Assembly (NCBI GenBank): GCA_017591395.1
Contig: WEDG01002934.1
Location: forward strand, 186,001-250,000
DNA from: Schistocephalus solidus
Taxonomy: Eukaryota > Platyhelminthes > Cestoda > Diphyllobothriidea > Diphyllobothriidae
Length of the DNA: 64,000 nucleotides
Direction: 5' to 3'
Position numbers and translations under genes: made by a program. Under the pieces are notes generated by a model that worked only from the letters and a program-made list of their open reading frames with translations, did no database searches and was not told where the DNA came from. Below are positions 48,351-59,436 of this stretch, one piece after another (positions within the stretch are counted from its first letter, which is position 1; each line of letters opens with the position of its first letter).

Positions 48351-48436
48351 GTGGCCTCTGTGGGATTCGAACTCACGCCTGCAAGGGGAAGGCTTTAGTA
48401 CAGTCAACGCTCGAGCCAATTGAGCTATGAGGTCCC
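48351..48436 (-). repeat. tRNA-derived SINE head or tRNA pseudogene
   Basis: On the minus strand an 86-nt tRNA-like sequence runs from GGGACCTC to GAGGCCACC, with the acceptor strands pairing except at one or two positions. Box A is ATAGCTCAATTGGCTCGAGC and box B is GAGTTCGAATCCC. The anticodon arm does not fold with a normal seven-base loop, so no anticodon is assigned and a working tRNA is unlikely. Its chance translation (IAQLARAL and REFESHRGH) is a familiar by-product of tRNA-derived repeats in animal genomes. Confidence 0.6.
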
Positions 48437-50616
48437 CGCCGGGAGCCGTGAGTTGTATCACACTTGGGTCAAGTTGCCCGCCCAGCCTACTGCAACGTAT
48501 GGTATCCACCAATAGTGATACAGTAATTTGACTGTTCAAGCAGGATTTCCTAAGCAATTAGTCTAGAATCGACCAAATGACTACCAGACAACTAATAGGG
48601 AATTTCGGCATATATAAATAATTCAATTGATTTCACTTCACAGCTACGCCGGCTATATTAACTGCAGCTAGAACCGGTGACTGGGTGGCTTGGGTTTGAC
48701 CTAACCCATCCTTTCTTTATCCGGGTTCGCTAGCCGCAACCTAAAGAACTGATGTAGAAGAGTGACCCATGGAATAGTGCATGTGTGCTTGCTGCTTATT
48801 TTGTTTCAGTAGGTAGAGATAATTAAATTTGTCGTTTTGGGTTGGCCCTCCTGCAGTACCACCATCGTCTGTTCGAAGTGCAGTTCCTAGTAGATTGTAG
48901 TCATACGCTTATAATCAGATTACCACTATTTTCTGTTTGGAGTTCTGTTTTTCTTAACTAATAATCCTACCCGTGGCTTTATTGCCTGGCCTACAATGAC
49001 CAACTAAAACAAGAGCAGCACGTTAACGATCGCTGTCATTCCCATCAAAGTAACCTCTTTGTCCACCCTTCCCATATTACGGGCCGTCTGGGGGATAAAT
49101 GTATGAGGAACGCTTGGTTATAAATCAGTGCAGCCAAATGGTCCCCCATAAGAACGGTAGTGACATCAACGGATGGTTATAAGCAAGAACATGTTTGACC
49201 CTGACAAAAAGTCAAGTTCACAGCTAGTGAAGCCGTGGAGTAGAAGATTTTATTCAAAACTCAGTTCTCTCCTCTTAGCAGACAGTGCATTTTCGGGATA
49301 ACCGACAGATCTCATACACTATAGTTTCCGTCGCTAGACCGCTAGCATACTTAAGAAACCGCGTGGTGCGCCAATCTTTTGGAAATTTCTGGAAATCGAT
49401 AATCGTAAGCTACGAGTCCTTGTGTCTATCTTCTTCGTAGTGCGCCGTACACCTGAAACTATTTTAGAGTTAAACTAAAGACACTTTGTTTGTTGTCCAT
49501 TCCCCTGCTGCATCGTGTGTGCTAGTTTAGAATACTTTCTCTTGAATGTATTGTAATGCGCGGGCAGATCAGGCATATATGTCAAGAAAGTAGTTTTGTA
49601 ATGAATATGCTTCTGAAGGACATTTTATCGATTCGTGTTCCATTAAAATAATGATCAAACAACTCTCTTTAAGCCTTGCAGGAACATCTGGAAGTACGCT
49701 AGGCTAATAGAGTACATTTTAGTTTCGGGGTCCAACCCCTTTTATTAAACCTTGTTTTAAACAAAACTCATATTCGCTCTCCTTGGAAAACCTCATATCC
49801 ACCTGATGTTCAATCCGAGAGGTAGACATGCGTTAGCAGAAGGCAAGGTTTGTGGGCGTATATGTGTATGGCATTTCAGAAGTGGTTTACATTAGGTTTA
49901 TTGGATCCAGCTCTTATAAAGCTGCAACGATGGAGCTGAGTCTATAAGAGATCTCCCATTCGTGTTAGAAGTGTTACATTTAACTCATCATATCCGCTCC
50001 TCAGATCATGTTTAAACTATTTACACTCGTACTGCGACGACAGTCTGCTTACCTCTAACCCGTAAATGTGTGATTGAGATCTGACAAAGGTGTTTGCTTC
50101 ATCAAAATAGTATTTGATTTCATGTAGAGGAACGAACGATTTCAGATCAGGTGGCAGGTAAGCATGGGGAGTGGTTATTTTTGGTCGTCCACCTGTACAA
50201 TCCCTCGTTTGTATAAGTACGCGCGTGTACATCATAAGAATTTGATACATTGGTGAACTCTACTGTAGCGTAAAGTGGTGAGCCAGAATGTGAGCGTGTT
50301 TCGGCCCCTGTCCTTTCAGAGTAGAGGGCAGGATTTTATAAACGGACGGGGGCTGCCTCCGCCGTGAACTGTGCCTGCGCTCGGTCAGTTCGGTAAAACT
50401 GCATTCAACACTCAGAGCCATTCTGCCAAAGCATTTGTGCAGCTTTAGAAGCTGGAAAATGATTTCCTGGAAAGGATTCTTCACCTACATTGCCTCATTT
50501 TTTACAATTTAGTTTCCTCAAACTCGTGCCCTACTCCCAACGTATAAATTCTAGGAGAAATAGTTAACATTTATCTGACTGCTCCTGAATACAGTTGTTT
50601 CTCTCTCTCTTCTAAG

Positions 50617-53166
50617 GTTATAAGAACACTTACTAGTCCTCCGTACAACCACCGACAGTTTCGCACCGTCGCTCTTTCAGCAACGCCCGCCTCTGACTTG
50701 GTCGGTGCACAAGCCATCATTGCTAACCTACTGATATCTCACCTGGAGATTCGTACAGAAGACTGTGAAGACATAAAGAAGTATAGCTTCACGCGAGAGC
50801 TAGAAACTGTTGTTGTTCGCTTGGATCCTCAGTTGGCCTCCTTCAAGAACCGTCTGTGTGAGCTGGCCTTGCCTCCTCTTCAACGACTCTCTAATCATGG
50901 AGTCCTGGATTCACGCGGTCGCAATATTGATCCAGAATCTTTTGCCAAATTTACCCTCGTTAAAGCCAGGGAGGCCTTTAGCCAGGATCTATCTATGCGA
51001 TACACTCCTGTGACTGGGATAATTCATCAGGACTTCCGCACGGCCATATGTCTGGCTCACGCTCTCGAGTTGCTCATTCAACATGGGCTTCGGCCGCTCT
51101 ATCATTTCTTGCTGAGCAACCTTACCGCTGATAACTCCCCCTCTGGTCACACAGCCGATCTCGCCCGAGTTCCGGGTGTAAAAGAACTTGTTTCTGACCT
51201 AGGCACCCTGTTTGGTTTCGAGAAATCCTCCGCGGGCAGTTTGCCTGGCATGGTGCTTAGTCAGAATCCCTTTGTTGCAGGTCATCCGAAGCTCTATAAA
51301 CTGCGTGAAATACTGATCAACCACTTTACTGACGCTGGTTCGGCTACAAAACTAACCACTCGGGCTATAGTATTCACACAATTTCGCGAGTCTGTTTTGG
51401 AGATTATGCACATGCTCAAACAGCACGCCCCCCTTCTCCGACCAGCTCTTTTCGTGGGCCAGTCCTCCTCTGGACATGGCGCCAGGCCTGGCACTCCCGT
51501 TGTCGTAACTCCTGTTGCCTCCGTTAATCCAAACCCGCTGGCTTCTCCGTTGATGGCTTCTCACTCGAAACCAGTAAGAAAAGGCACGACTCAACGCGAT
51601 CAGCTACGAGTGATTGACGACTTCCGGGCTGGTCGTGTTAATATACTCGTCTCCACCTGTATCGGTGAGGAGGGTTTGGATGTGGGCGATGTTGACCTCA
51701 TTGTCTGCTTCGACGCCTATAAATCACCCATTCGACTTATTCAGCGACTAGGACGAACCGGTCGTAAACGCTCGGGGCGTGTAGTTGTGTTGCTCACAGA
51801 GGGTCGTGAGCAGTCAAATTTTTCCCTCAGCAAGGCTCGATCCAGCACAGTGCATCAGGCCCTTCTGCGAGCAGAGACGCATAAGCGCCTGTCCTTCTAC
51901 CCTCACAATCCGCGCATGGTGCCACTCGGCGTCCATCCTGTTCCGGTTCCCTGGGTCCCTGCTGATGTGCCGACCATTGCAAACCCCTTGATGGTACCGC
52001 CGATGTCAGGAAAGAAAAGGAAAAATTGCTTCTTTAATGCACTTGATCCAACCTCTGCATCACTACGGGATTCCATTTTGGCACACGTGGACAGATGGAA
52101 CTTGGCCTCTCTCAATTTCCGCTGTTCGCGCTTCTCCCCTTCTCCTTTTCTTTCCAAAAAGGCGCTGGTGACAACGCCTGCATCTTGCTCGCCTACATCC
52201 AGATACACCACGCTAACCTCACATTACAATTTGACGCGGCCTTCGTGCCTCGCGCGCATGCGAGAATCCTTTCAAAACTGCTCTTTAACCTCTGGCCCGT
52301 CCTCAGTAACCTGGCACTTACTTGCCGTTATGCGTCTTATTGAGACGCATCGTCAGGGTGTCACGCATATCATGTATCACGCGACTGGCCTGCGCAGTCT
52401 TGACATGAGCAGACCACTTTCGGAACTGTTACCTCAGTCCAGTCAGTTGGTTTCACAGCAAGCCGATCCCTCCAAGAATTTTCGTTCCGCCGAATCAAAG
52501 CCTGTGGTGGGACCCGAACCGAAGGCAGCTTCCACGCCCCCCTCACCTGAGCCTGCCCTGCCTTCTACACACTCTCTGTGTTTTGTCCGCGGACTCGTGT
52601 CTGGAGCCGTCTTTGTGAATCCCAACTTGACTGCTGCGCCGTCATGCCCCTCCAGCCCATCAGCCATAGCTTCAATTTCGGCAAAGACTCTTCCAGAGGC
52701 TCTCGCTCGCTTGCTTGGTTCATTTGGCGATGAGGACCAGAAAATTGTCGGGGTTGACGAAAAAACGGCCCAAACAGTGGGCTTTTCTGGGCAGGATCTC
52801 TTCAACCATCTGGATTTCTCCTGTGACGTGGATGATGTATTCCAGGAAACGGACAACGATACTATTTTAGCCTCTTCTAGAACTGAAGAGCATGAGCACG
52901 CCAAAGGTCGAAACCGACAGAAACCATCAATGAACTCAACCTCTGTTATCTTTGATTCTGCGTTTGGTCTCCCAGCTCCGATTCTTCAAACACCGTCTCC
53001 GTACTCCTCAAAAAAATCAAAGTCGGCCTTCTCTTTCGGGTTTAGTTCTGCTTCTCCCATTGGGCCTGGACATTCTACTCCGCTTGCCCCGTCTCGCCTG
53101 GATTTCAATTCCCGCCTAGAAATCGATGATGAATTTTTGGACTTGCTAAAACCAACTCAGAGTTAG
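50617..53166 (+). CDS. FANCM: FANCM-type DNA helicase/translocase, exon 2 (C-terminal helicase domain to stop)
   Basis: This exon encodes residues 221-1069. It starts VIRTLTSPP, directly continuing exon 1. Motif III is ALSATPA (SAT 241-243). A helical insertion typical of FANCM/Hef follows. Motif IV is AIVFTQFRES (470-479), motif V is LVSTCIGEEGLDVGDVD (564-580), and motif VI is QRLGRTGRKRSGR (596-608). NPRMVPLGVHPVP resembles the conserved 'NPRMVPDG' block after the helicase in vertebrate FANCM. AVMRLIETHRQG (about 790-800) resembles the MHF-binding region. The last 250 residues are Ser/Pro-rich and end DDEFLDLLKPTQS. The C-terminal ERCC4-like nuclease and HhH domains of vertebrate FANCM (about 2,000 residues) are not seen, so the length resembles the shorter fly and yeast forms. 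The start of the exon is set by the splice acceptor, not by an ATG. Confidence 0.93.
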   Translation, partial: VIRTLTSPPYNHRQFRTVALSATPASDLVGAQAIIANLLISHLEIRTEDCEDIKKYSFTRELETVVVRLDPQLASFKNRLCELALPPLQRLSNHGVLDSRGRNIDPESFAKFTLVKAREAFSQDLSMRYTPVTGIIHQDFRTAICLAHALELLIQHGLRPLYHFLLSNLTADNSPSGHTADLARVPGVKELVSDLGTLFGFEKSSAGSLPGMVLSQNPFVAGHPKLYKLREILINHFTDAGSATKLTTRAIVFTQFRESVLEIMHMLKQHAPLLRPALFVGQSSSGHGARPGTPVVVTPVASVNPNPLASPLMASHSKPVRKGTTQRDQLRVIDDFRAGRVNILVSTCIGEEGLDVGDVDLIVCFDAYKSPIRLIQRLGRTGRKRSGRVVVLLTEGREQSNFSLSKARSSTVHQALLRAETHKRLSFYPHNPRMVPLGVHPVPVPWVPADVPTIANPLMVPPMSGKKRKNCFFNALDPTSASLRDSILAHVDRWNLASLNFRCSRFSPSPFLSKKALVTTPASCSPTSRYTTLTSHYNLTRPSCLARMRESFQNCSLTSGPSSVTWHLLAVMRLIETHRQGVTHIMYHATGLRSLDMSRPLSELLPQSSQLVSQQADPSKNFRSAESKPVVGPEPKAASTPPSPEPALPSTHSLCFVRGLVSGAVFVNPNLTAAPSCPSSPSAIASISAKTLPEALARLLGSFGDEDQKIVGVDEKTAQTVGFSGQDLFNHLDFSCDVDDVFQETDNDTILASSRTEEHEHAKGRNRQKPSMNSTSVIFDSAFGLPAPILQTPSPYSSKKSKSAFSFGFSSASPIGPGHSTPLAPSRLDFNSRLEIDDEFLDLLKPTQS

Positions 53167-54294
53167 GTGTTGCGGGAGACCTAGTTATCTCAGTCGAAGA
53201 ACGGTAGTGTGGACTGTAAATCTTCTCCCACGCAGTATGGATTCACTCAATGGTAAGTTGTTCCTGTTTTACTCAGAGCTCCACTACCTCGCTCAGTTGT
53301 TTTCTTGTCCTGAATTTTTTGGCTAGGTACCTTTTCTAAATGAATTGAAAGAGTTGCACTGCTGGCTATGCTTTGTTGAGAATTCTTCTGGTTCAATCTT
53401 CTTTTCGTCCGTCGTTGTAGCCTACCGGAGTTGCGACCGCGGTGCAAGCATTACAAGTGACAACTGTGTCAAAGTACATTTTTTTATGTCAAGACCTGAT
53501 ATCTTGCCGAGGCGGTAGTCAAAGGTGCTGTAATAGTAACCAAATGAAAGTTTAAAGTGGTATGCAAGACGTCAGATGGAGACGTCCACCTTCAAATCTC
53601 CCCGAAGCTACCAAACTCGGCCTCTGTCTGGCAACCGACGACTCAACCGAGTTTTTTAGATGAATGAAGAGCTGCCTCTTGTGCGATCTGGTTAGACTTA
53701 CTATGGTATAATGATTTTGAAAAGAGCAATGCCCTGTTCAGCTGCAGTTCGCTCTGTCCCTCATATGCTCCATCCAAAAATAAGTTTTATCCAGAAATAC
53801 CTGTACGGTCACAATCGAGAGTCAGGATCCTGAAATAGTACGTGGTTTTGTCTATTTTTGGTCAATTGACCAATCAGATATGTCTGAGTGTGGCACTGAA
53901 CAGAAATGCTTGGTCTTCCTCGCGCCTGGACAACACCTTGCATCGGCGGTAAATTAGATAGAGGGCCCAACAGAAAGTGTACGGGACGCCCTTACCATAT
54001 AAATTTGAGTGTGATTGATATGCTCGACCTCATTTCATTCCTTCATCTGGAGGCTCTGGAGATGACTAGCTTGTTCCCGTGTAGTTTAGCTTTTATATTT
54101 GATGAGATCGTTGGAGCACTAATATGTCAGGGACATTTAAAAGCTTTTTGTTTTTTGATTTTTATTAGAATGTCCGAATGACTGGTAAGGGGCGACCGTT
54201 ATTTTTATCTTATTGTAACATTTGTTCGGTTATGTCACTTCTTTCTTTACAGTCCGTGGGGAAATTGGGATTTCAAGGCCCCCTTGCGGGATAG
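53167..54294. other. FANCM 3' flank, unassigned
   Basis: I see no canonical AATAAA within the first several hundred bases after the FANCM stop. An AAAAATAAG word at about 53775 is the closest. The open frames at 53247-53447 (minus) and 53906-54181 (plus) are unrecognised. Confidence 0.35.
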
Positions 54295-54879
54295 GTGCAA
54301 GATAGAAGGTACGAGCCCTCGAGTCATCAGGTGATGCCAGCTATAAAGGTCTACCGAGTTTACGCTTCTGCCGCCTGCAGGTTAGCCTCTGCCTTCTTTC
54401 CCCATGGTCGTATAATTTCTCGGTTTTTCTGTCCGGTTGCACCGTTTTGCAGCTCCGAATCAACCTCACTTTCTCGCAAAACAGGTCTGTTTGGGATCTT
54501 CGGATTCACTGCACAGATGCTGCTCGCGACCACTCTGACCAGCCTCTACATGGTGCCGGACACTATCTATGTACCTCCCACTTGCGATTTGAAACTACGG
54601 TACAAATTTGCTAATGCAACAGTCTTAACTACGTGCCTCTCTTTTCTTACTCGGAATCGTGTTGACTTTTCTTCTTACATTCGCCTTTTTAGGCGTTCTG
54701 CTTGGGCTGTGCGCTTCAAACTTGGAATTCCTACTACTCTGTTTGGCTATCTTCAAAGCCTGTGCTCTCGTATGCCTGGATTGGGGATGATAATGACTCC
54801 TTTCTACAGCTTCTCCTTAGGTGTCGTCACCTCTTCGCTTTGGAAGTGTTCACGGAATGAGCAGAGTCAAGCCATTTAA
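54295..54879 (+). CDS. Unrecognised 194-codon open frame
   Basis: This is the longest open frame outside FANCM and the element fragments. The protein has several hydrophobic stretches (for example GIFGFTAQMLLATTLTSLYM and FYSFSLGVVTSSLW) and many cysteines, but no motif that I know. It has no strong signal peptide and no visible splice structure. A degenerate tRNA-like word set (TTTCAAGGCCC, then GGTACGAGCCC) lies just upstream at 54270-54315, so the frame may belong to a repeat. It may equally be fortuitous. Confidence 0.2.
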   Translation: MQDRRYEPSSHQVMPAIKVYRVYASAACRLASAFFPHGRIISRFFCPVAPFCSSESTSLSRKTGLFGIFGFTAQMLLATTLTSLYMVPDTIYVPPTCDLKLRYKFANATVLTTCLSFLTRNRVDFSSYIRLFRRSAWAVRFKLGIPTTLFGYLQSLCSRMPGLGMIMTPFYSFSLGVVTSSLWKCSRNEQSQAI

Positions 54880-56689
54880 CCGCTGCCAGAGACTTCCCAA
54901 TGGCCTCGATTTTGATGTATAAAGAACTGTTGATAATAGGCCCGTGTGCAAGCGTTTATGCTTTTGTGTTTTTCAAGTCCTTCTGGACTAACTTCACTTT
55001 CAGGCTTCTTTGACCGGCCAATTGGAGTTTTCTGCCTGGGTTTTAAGTAGCCACCGTACGACAACATAAGGGATTAGCGTGTATAGATGACTATTCACGT
55101 CAAATTGGACATATTACTTTGTTTTTGATGCTGAATGGTGTGTTTAAGAGTCGATACACGATACTAAGGCGTAAGTCCATGTGGTCAACTGGAATGGCTG
55201 ATGCATTCGTGAATTTTCAAAATCACTTGAAAGGAAGATGTTGTCACTGGCTCGCCTGCGGTCCCGTCGATGTCGAATTTTTCAGTGTCGTCGGGGAGTA
55301 GAGTGACCATTACCGCATTAGGTTGTTAGTGGTAACTTTCCAGAGAGCTTGCTTGTGCGAGCGCACAAATTAGGTTTGGTTGTGAAGTGAAGGAAACAGA
55401 GGATGATCTTATGTTAAATAGGGAGTGCGTCGCATATTATTTGATCGGGAACGATTACTGTAACCGGCTACACGTGTTCTGATGTATCCTATCTGCCAGA
55501 TGACTTCAGTCGTATAGTTGCGAAATAAGATCAGCTGGATTGTGGTGGACGTGACTAATCCACACATTTTGCTTTGACAAGGCATTTAGTAAGGGGTGTG
55601 CCCATTGGTTTTATGGGTTTACTATAGATTATGGGAACGGGTCCAGCTGAGCACCTCTGGTATATTGTAAGCAAGCGAATTGGTCAACAATGGCGAGTTT
55701 TACCTTCTTTCAACCCGAGGTGGAACGGCTAATGAATGTAATTTAATTTGGGTCTACTGAGGCAGATGGGGAAGCTGTGTGCTCCTTGACTGATCAGAAG
55801 GTCTGTGCTGTGGGTGATAATGGAGATTTTAGACCGTCTCATTGGAGTAGCGCTGGCAAATTTCTTGGTTGCACGACAGGATAGGCATTTCTGGTTGAAC
55901 TTACAGTTCTTGTTCACACCATGTGCGAGCAATCGCACAGCGCGCACGGTGACTAAAACTCCCATTTGTGGCTTTTTCGTTCGTCTCCGATCCGCTATGG
56001 CTTAATGGTATACTTGCCTGCCAACTGACTTCCTACTCAAACTTCAGATCTGTCCGACCAGGAACTGAGAAACGCCTGCATCAAATGTTCGTCCAGTCCT
56101 TGTCAGTTACACTTGCGTTGTCGCTTGGGCCCATCTGTCTACCGAAGCCTGGCCATTAGCTCCACATGACTGATTCTTCATAATACACCCGAGTTTAACC
56201 TTTGTCACAGCGTTGGTAGTTCCTTTTTCATTGGCTGGGAACCGGGACCGAGATGATGAAAACTGCTGGCAACATCGCAATCTGCGACCCAACTCAGGGA
56301 ACAAAGGATATAGGTCAGCGAGTAATACCGCACGGGCGATATTTTGGCTTTTATGGATGGGGCTAGATGAAGAAAAGCAGAATGCCAACTGAATCCTAAC
56401 CCTATCCATTGTTTCCGTTGGGGTTAGCATAAGTTGCTGGGTTAGTACGGTTGCGCATAAGTTGCCCCGATACGTGCTGCTTACGAGATCCGGAGATTTC
56501 GTATGTAATATGGTCGCCTATTACACGCCTACGTATTCTTTGTTCCTTAAGTTAAATTGTATAGTGCGATCTTGTCAAAGGGATTGTCAATGTGGATTTG
56601 CACTAGGCTTCTGTGGTCTGTGAAGACGGCAAATAAGATGATATATAGGCGAGCGTTAAAACCCAGGCATCATGGCTTTTTGAGTCGAT
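54880..56689. other. Unassigned DNA
   Basis: Short open frames on both strands (55119-55301, 55805-56005, 56107-56430) show nothing recognisable. Confidence 0.4.
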
Positions 56690-57190
56690 GGAACGTGCTC
56701 ACATGTTGACAAAGGAGGTCATGAAGTGCTGCGTCATGTTTTTTGTTTAGCTGAGCCAATGTGTGTTTGTGCGGCGTGGTTGACTGGTGGTCTGAACTTC
56801 AGACTGCAGTATCTCCTTTGTAACGTGACCTCTGGCACTCTCATGTAGGTGAGATATGAGCAGCTCAGTCCCCTTTTGCGTGAAATTCTGGTGCTTGTGT
56901 CTGGGGGCCAGGTCGTGTAGAGGCGCGCGTAGGCGAGGTCATTAGATACATCAGCGACTGGTACTCATAGGTCGTGCTAGCTATTAGCGACCGACCCTAC
57001 TATCTATCCTCTTGACATCGGGCATTGAGTGGTGAGGGAAGACACAGTGTGGTAGCTGCAGCTTAAGTCTACTTTCACTTAAAACTAATCCACGCGCAGG
57101 TCACCGCTCCTAAAACATCATGCTGTGGAGCAAATTATGGACCTCGTCGGAATAGACCGTCGAACTTTCGTGGTCATTTGAGCAAACTCA
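56690..57190 (-). repeat. Dispersed repeat family A, nearly complete minus-oriented copy
   Basis: On the minus strand the order is CGACGAGGTCCATAATTTGC, then GGTGACCTGCGCGTGGATTA, GTTTTAAGTGAAAGTAGACT, GATGTCAAGAGGATAGA, CTGCTCATATCTCACCTACA, TGAGAGTGCCAGAGGTCACG, TTACAAAGGAGATACTGCAG and AAACACACATTGGCT. It connects the 5' half seen at 4957 and 58555 with the 3' half seen at 31915 and 36900. This shows that they are one family of about 500-550 bp. Confidence 0.78.
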
Positions 57191-58554
57191 AGTGTCTTTG
57201 GTCAATTTGAACCACTCATATGGGTTCGGTGCGAAAGCTGAATGCCATCGCAAGTAAAGCTTCAACTTAAGTAAAGTACGATGGATATTTAACACTCCGT
57301 TCAAGTGGTAACTTTTTCAAACGGAATTTGATTATTTCAGGAATTAATCACGCTTCAGACAGGCACAACTGTTTAATAGCGGTACGGTAGGAAATATTTT
57401 AAGGACTCGTGGTAGTGGACATCACAGGTCCAACTGCTGCTGCTTACTACATTACCTAAAGCAATGAGATTTACACTTTGATTTCTTAATTGGACAGATT
57501 TGTGTAAAACTCAAGGGATCTGATCCGCTCTAAAGCTGTCTGTGGAGGTGAAGTCAACGGCAGCTGATCATTTATGTGAGGTATGCGATTTCAAGACCCA
57601 ACAGCACCTGAGTTACAGATTGTTGGAAGGTTTATACTAGTTTAGTTATACTCATGGGTACGCAAGCGAATATTAGTAGGTAATAGAGAGTGCAAACTAA
57701 CCGGAAAATTCAGGTTCGTAGTCAAATTTTATTCGTTCGTCTCACACAACTAACGGCCAAGCAGGATAGCATTCTTTACATTCTGCAGATTCACTTTTGT
57801 GGTGGGTCTGTTGTGCTTTATCATGCCTATCATTGTGGTTTGGCAAACTATGTTTTGAGTAAGTTTCCGGTCTGCGGTCGAGGACCGTTACTGACAAAGA
57901 CAAAAAGACCGTATTAGTTAATGCGAACTTACTTGCCGTAATATCAGTTAGCTGGACGTCAGAGTCTGATAACCTAATCTGATCAGTATATTCAAACGGT
58001 GTTACGGTTGGGGCATGCACCTAAGATCCGTTGACTGCCCTCGGAAGTATTCATTCACATGAAAACGGCGCTCATCGATGCAACTACCGTATGGATTATT
58101 GGTAAAACGGTCTCACTATAAATGGAGGAAGTGTGTCCATCGGTTAGATTACGTTACATGCTCGTCCCGTTACACCCTGGGGCTGAGGACGACTAATAAG
58201 CCAGAAATATCTATCTGTCTCCCTTGTCTTTGTCTTCAATCATTCCTGCATATATTACTTGTCTGCAAGTATTCGACTTTGAGCACCAAGGCGCAACAGA
58301 AAAAAGAATTTTCCAAAGCCCAATCTGTGGACGCAATTTGACAACGGTTATTATTTCCGACCAAAAGCTACAAGAAAATGGCCCCCTGCTATATTGAGAG
58401 AATTTTGAGCTTGCACGTTCAATAACCAAGGACTCTGGACCCGAACTCCGGGTTACCCAAACCTGAGGTTGGGTTTGGCCGGCTGTTGACGGCTACTAAG
58501 CCAACAATGGTTATCGTTCTCTTCTATACGATTTTTGATATTCCTCCCGAACTG
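57191..58554. other. Unassigned DNA
   Basis: Open frames at 57690-57917 and 58078-58341 (plus) and 57742-58020 (minus) have no recognisable content. Confidence 0.4.
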
Positions 58555-59020
58555 AAACTTCTCTTTGCCATTCGATCGTCGATTTCGACGAGATCCACCG
58601 TATGCTCCACACCAGGTGGTGCAGGGACGGTGACTTGCGCGTGAATTAGTTTTAAGTGATAGTAGCCTTGCGCTGCAGCAACCGCACTCTCTCCTCCTCC
58701 CCCATCTGAGCCCGGTGTCAAGACAGAGTCAAGAAGACCGTAGATGGGAGAGGGCACAGGTGGCTAGCGCGGCCGGAGCCACCCCTGGGCGTGCCAACAC
58801 ACCTGGCTCGGATCCCACGGAGTGGGTGTGACATAAAGGTCACATTAAGAAGGAGCCATTGCAGCCTGACTCTCAGTCCGACAGTCAGCCACTCCACACA
58901 AAACACACATTGGGCTGACCACGCGGTCCGAGTTATCCCTTCAGTTGGTAACCTTCCAAGCCACGGCTTTTAGAGCACCGTGATATTTTCAAGCTCGTCA
59001 GATTTTTTATAGTGAAGAAC
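58555..59020 (+). repeat. Dispersed repeat family A, plus-oriented copy
   Basis: This copy starts near TCGACGAGATCCACC. It runs through GGGACGGTGACTTGCGCGTG, TGTCAAGACAGAGTCAAGAA, GGTCACATTAAGAAGGAGCC, ATTGCAGCCTGACTCTCAGT and GGTAACCTTCCAAGCCACGG, and ends TTTTTTATAGTGAAG. A middle block present in the 56.7-57.2 kb copy is missing. Confidence 0.78.
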
Positions 59021-59149
59021 ATGCGCTTAGCTGTTGATCTCACTCTCTCTCTCCCACCCCACAATCAGACCACCATCCGAGCCAGTCGGTTGTCTCAGGT
59101 GGGAGTGGGCGCATTGGCTGACGGTTCGGCGTACCCGTCTTCGCTTGCC

Positions 59150-59375
59150 ACAGCACGGCCTGGCCCCCATAACTCACACACCAGGATTTTCTTGCTCAGG
59201 TGATATGGAGGAGCCATCGCCGTCTGACTCCCAGTTCATTGGTCAGCCACTTGACACACTCAGCACATAAACTGCGACGATGGCGTGGTCTGGTATAAGC
59301 GTCAGATTGGCAGCCTTCCAAGCCACGGTTTCAAGGACACCATGATTTTATCAGGTACAATATGATGATTGTGAG
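59150..59375 (+). repeat. Dispersed repeat family A, 3' half
   Basis: CACACCAGGATTTTCTTGCT, then GGAGCCATCGCCGTCTGACT, and CAGCCTTCCAAGCCACGGTT with an ACACCATGATTTTATC end match the 3' half of the copy just upstream. It is a second, closely spaced insertion or a duplication. Confidence 0.7.
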
Positions 59376-59436
59376 GGTGTTGTCTTTGTATTGGTGTAGG
59401 AATTGTGCGCTAATATGGCTTAGCCTCCGGTGGTTT

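Larger units (their letters stand above)
43242..50616 (+). other. Intron of FANCM, 7.4 kb, filled with repeats
   Basis: The donor is GTCAGT at 43242. The acceptor is a pyrimidine run (TTTCTCTCTCTCTTCTAAG) ending at 50616. Joining across it restores the family-typical order YCQ-VIRTL-ALSATP without a missing or extra residue, so I see no need for a hidden exon. The intron carries family-B repeats (43.5-45.0 kb), a degenerate tRNA-like repeat (48.4 kb), and open frames of unknown meaning at 45653-45853, 46105-46278, 46818-47123 and 47561-47785. Confidence 0.85.

Noticed and set aside
52095..52343. Alternative plus frame suggesting a frameshift in FANCM
   Set aside because: The main frame is open throughout and the blocks on both sides (NPRMVPLG and AVMRLIETHRQG) are in the same frame.
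52443..52904. 153-codon minus-strand open frame in FANCM exon 2
   Set aside because: Antisense of the Ser/Pro-rich FANCM tail; no independent motif.
55985..56060. tRNA-like start (ATGGCTTAATGGTATA)
   Set aside because: No box B and no pairing acceptor stem; not enough for a feature.
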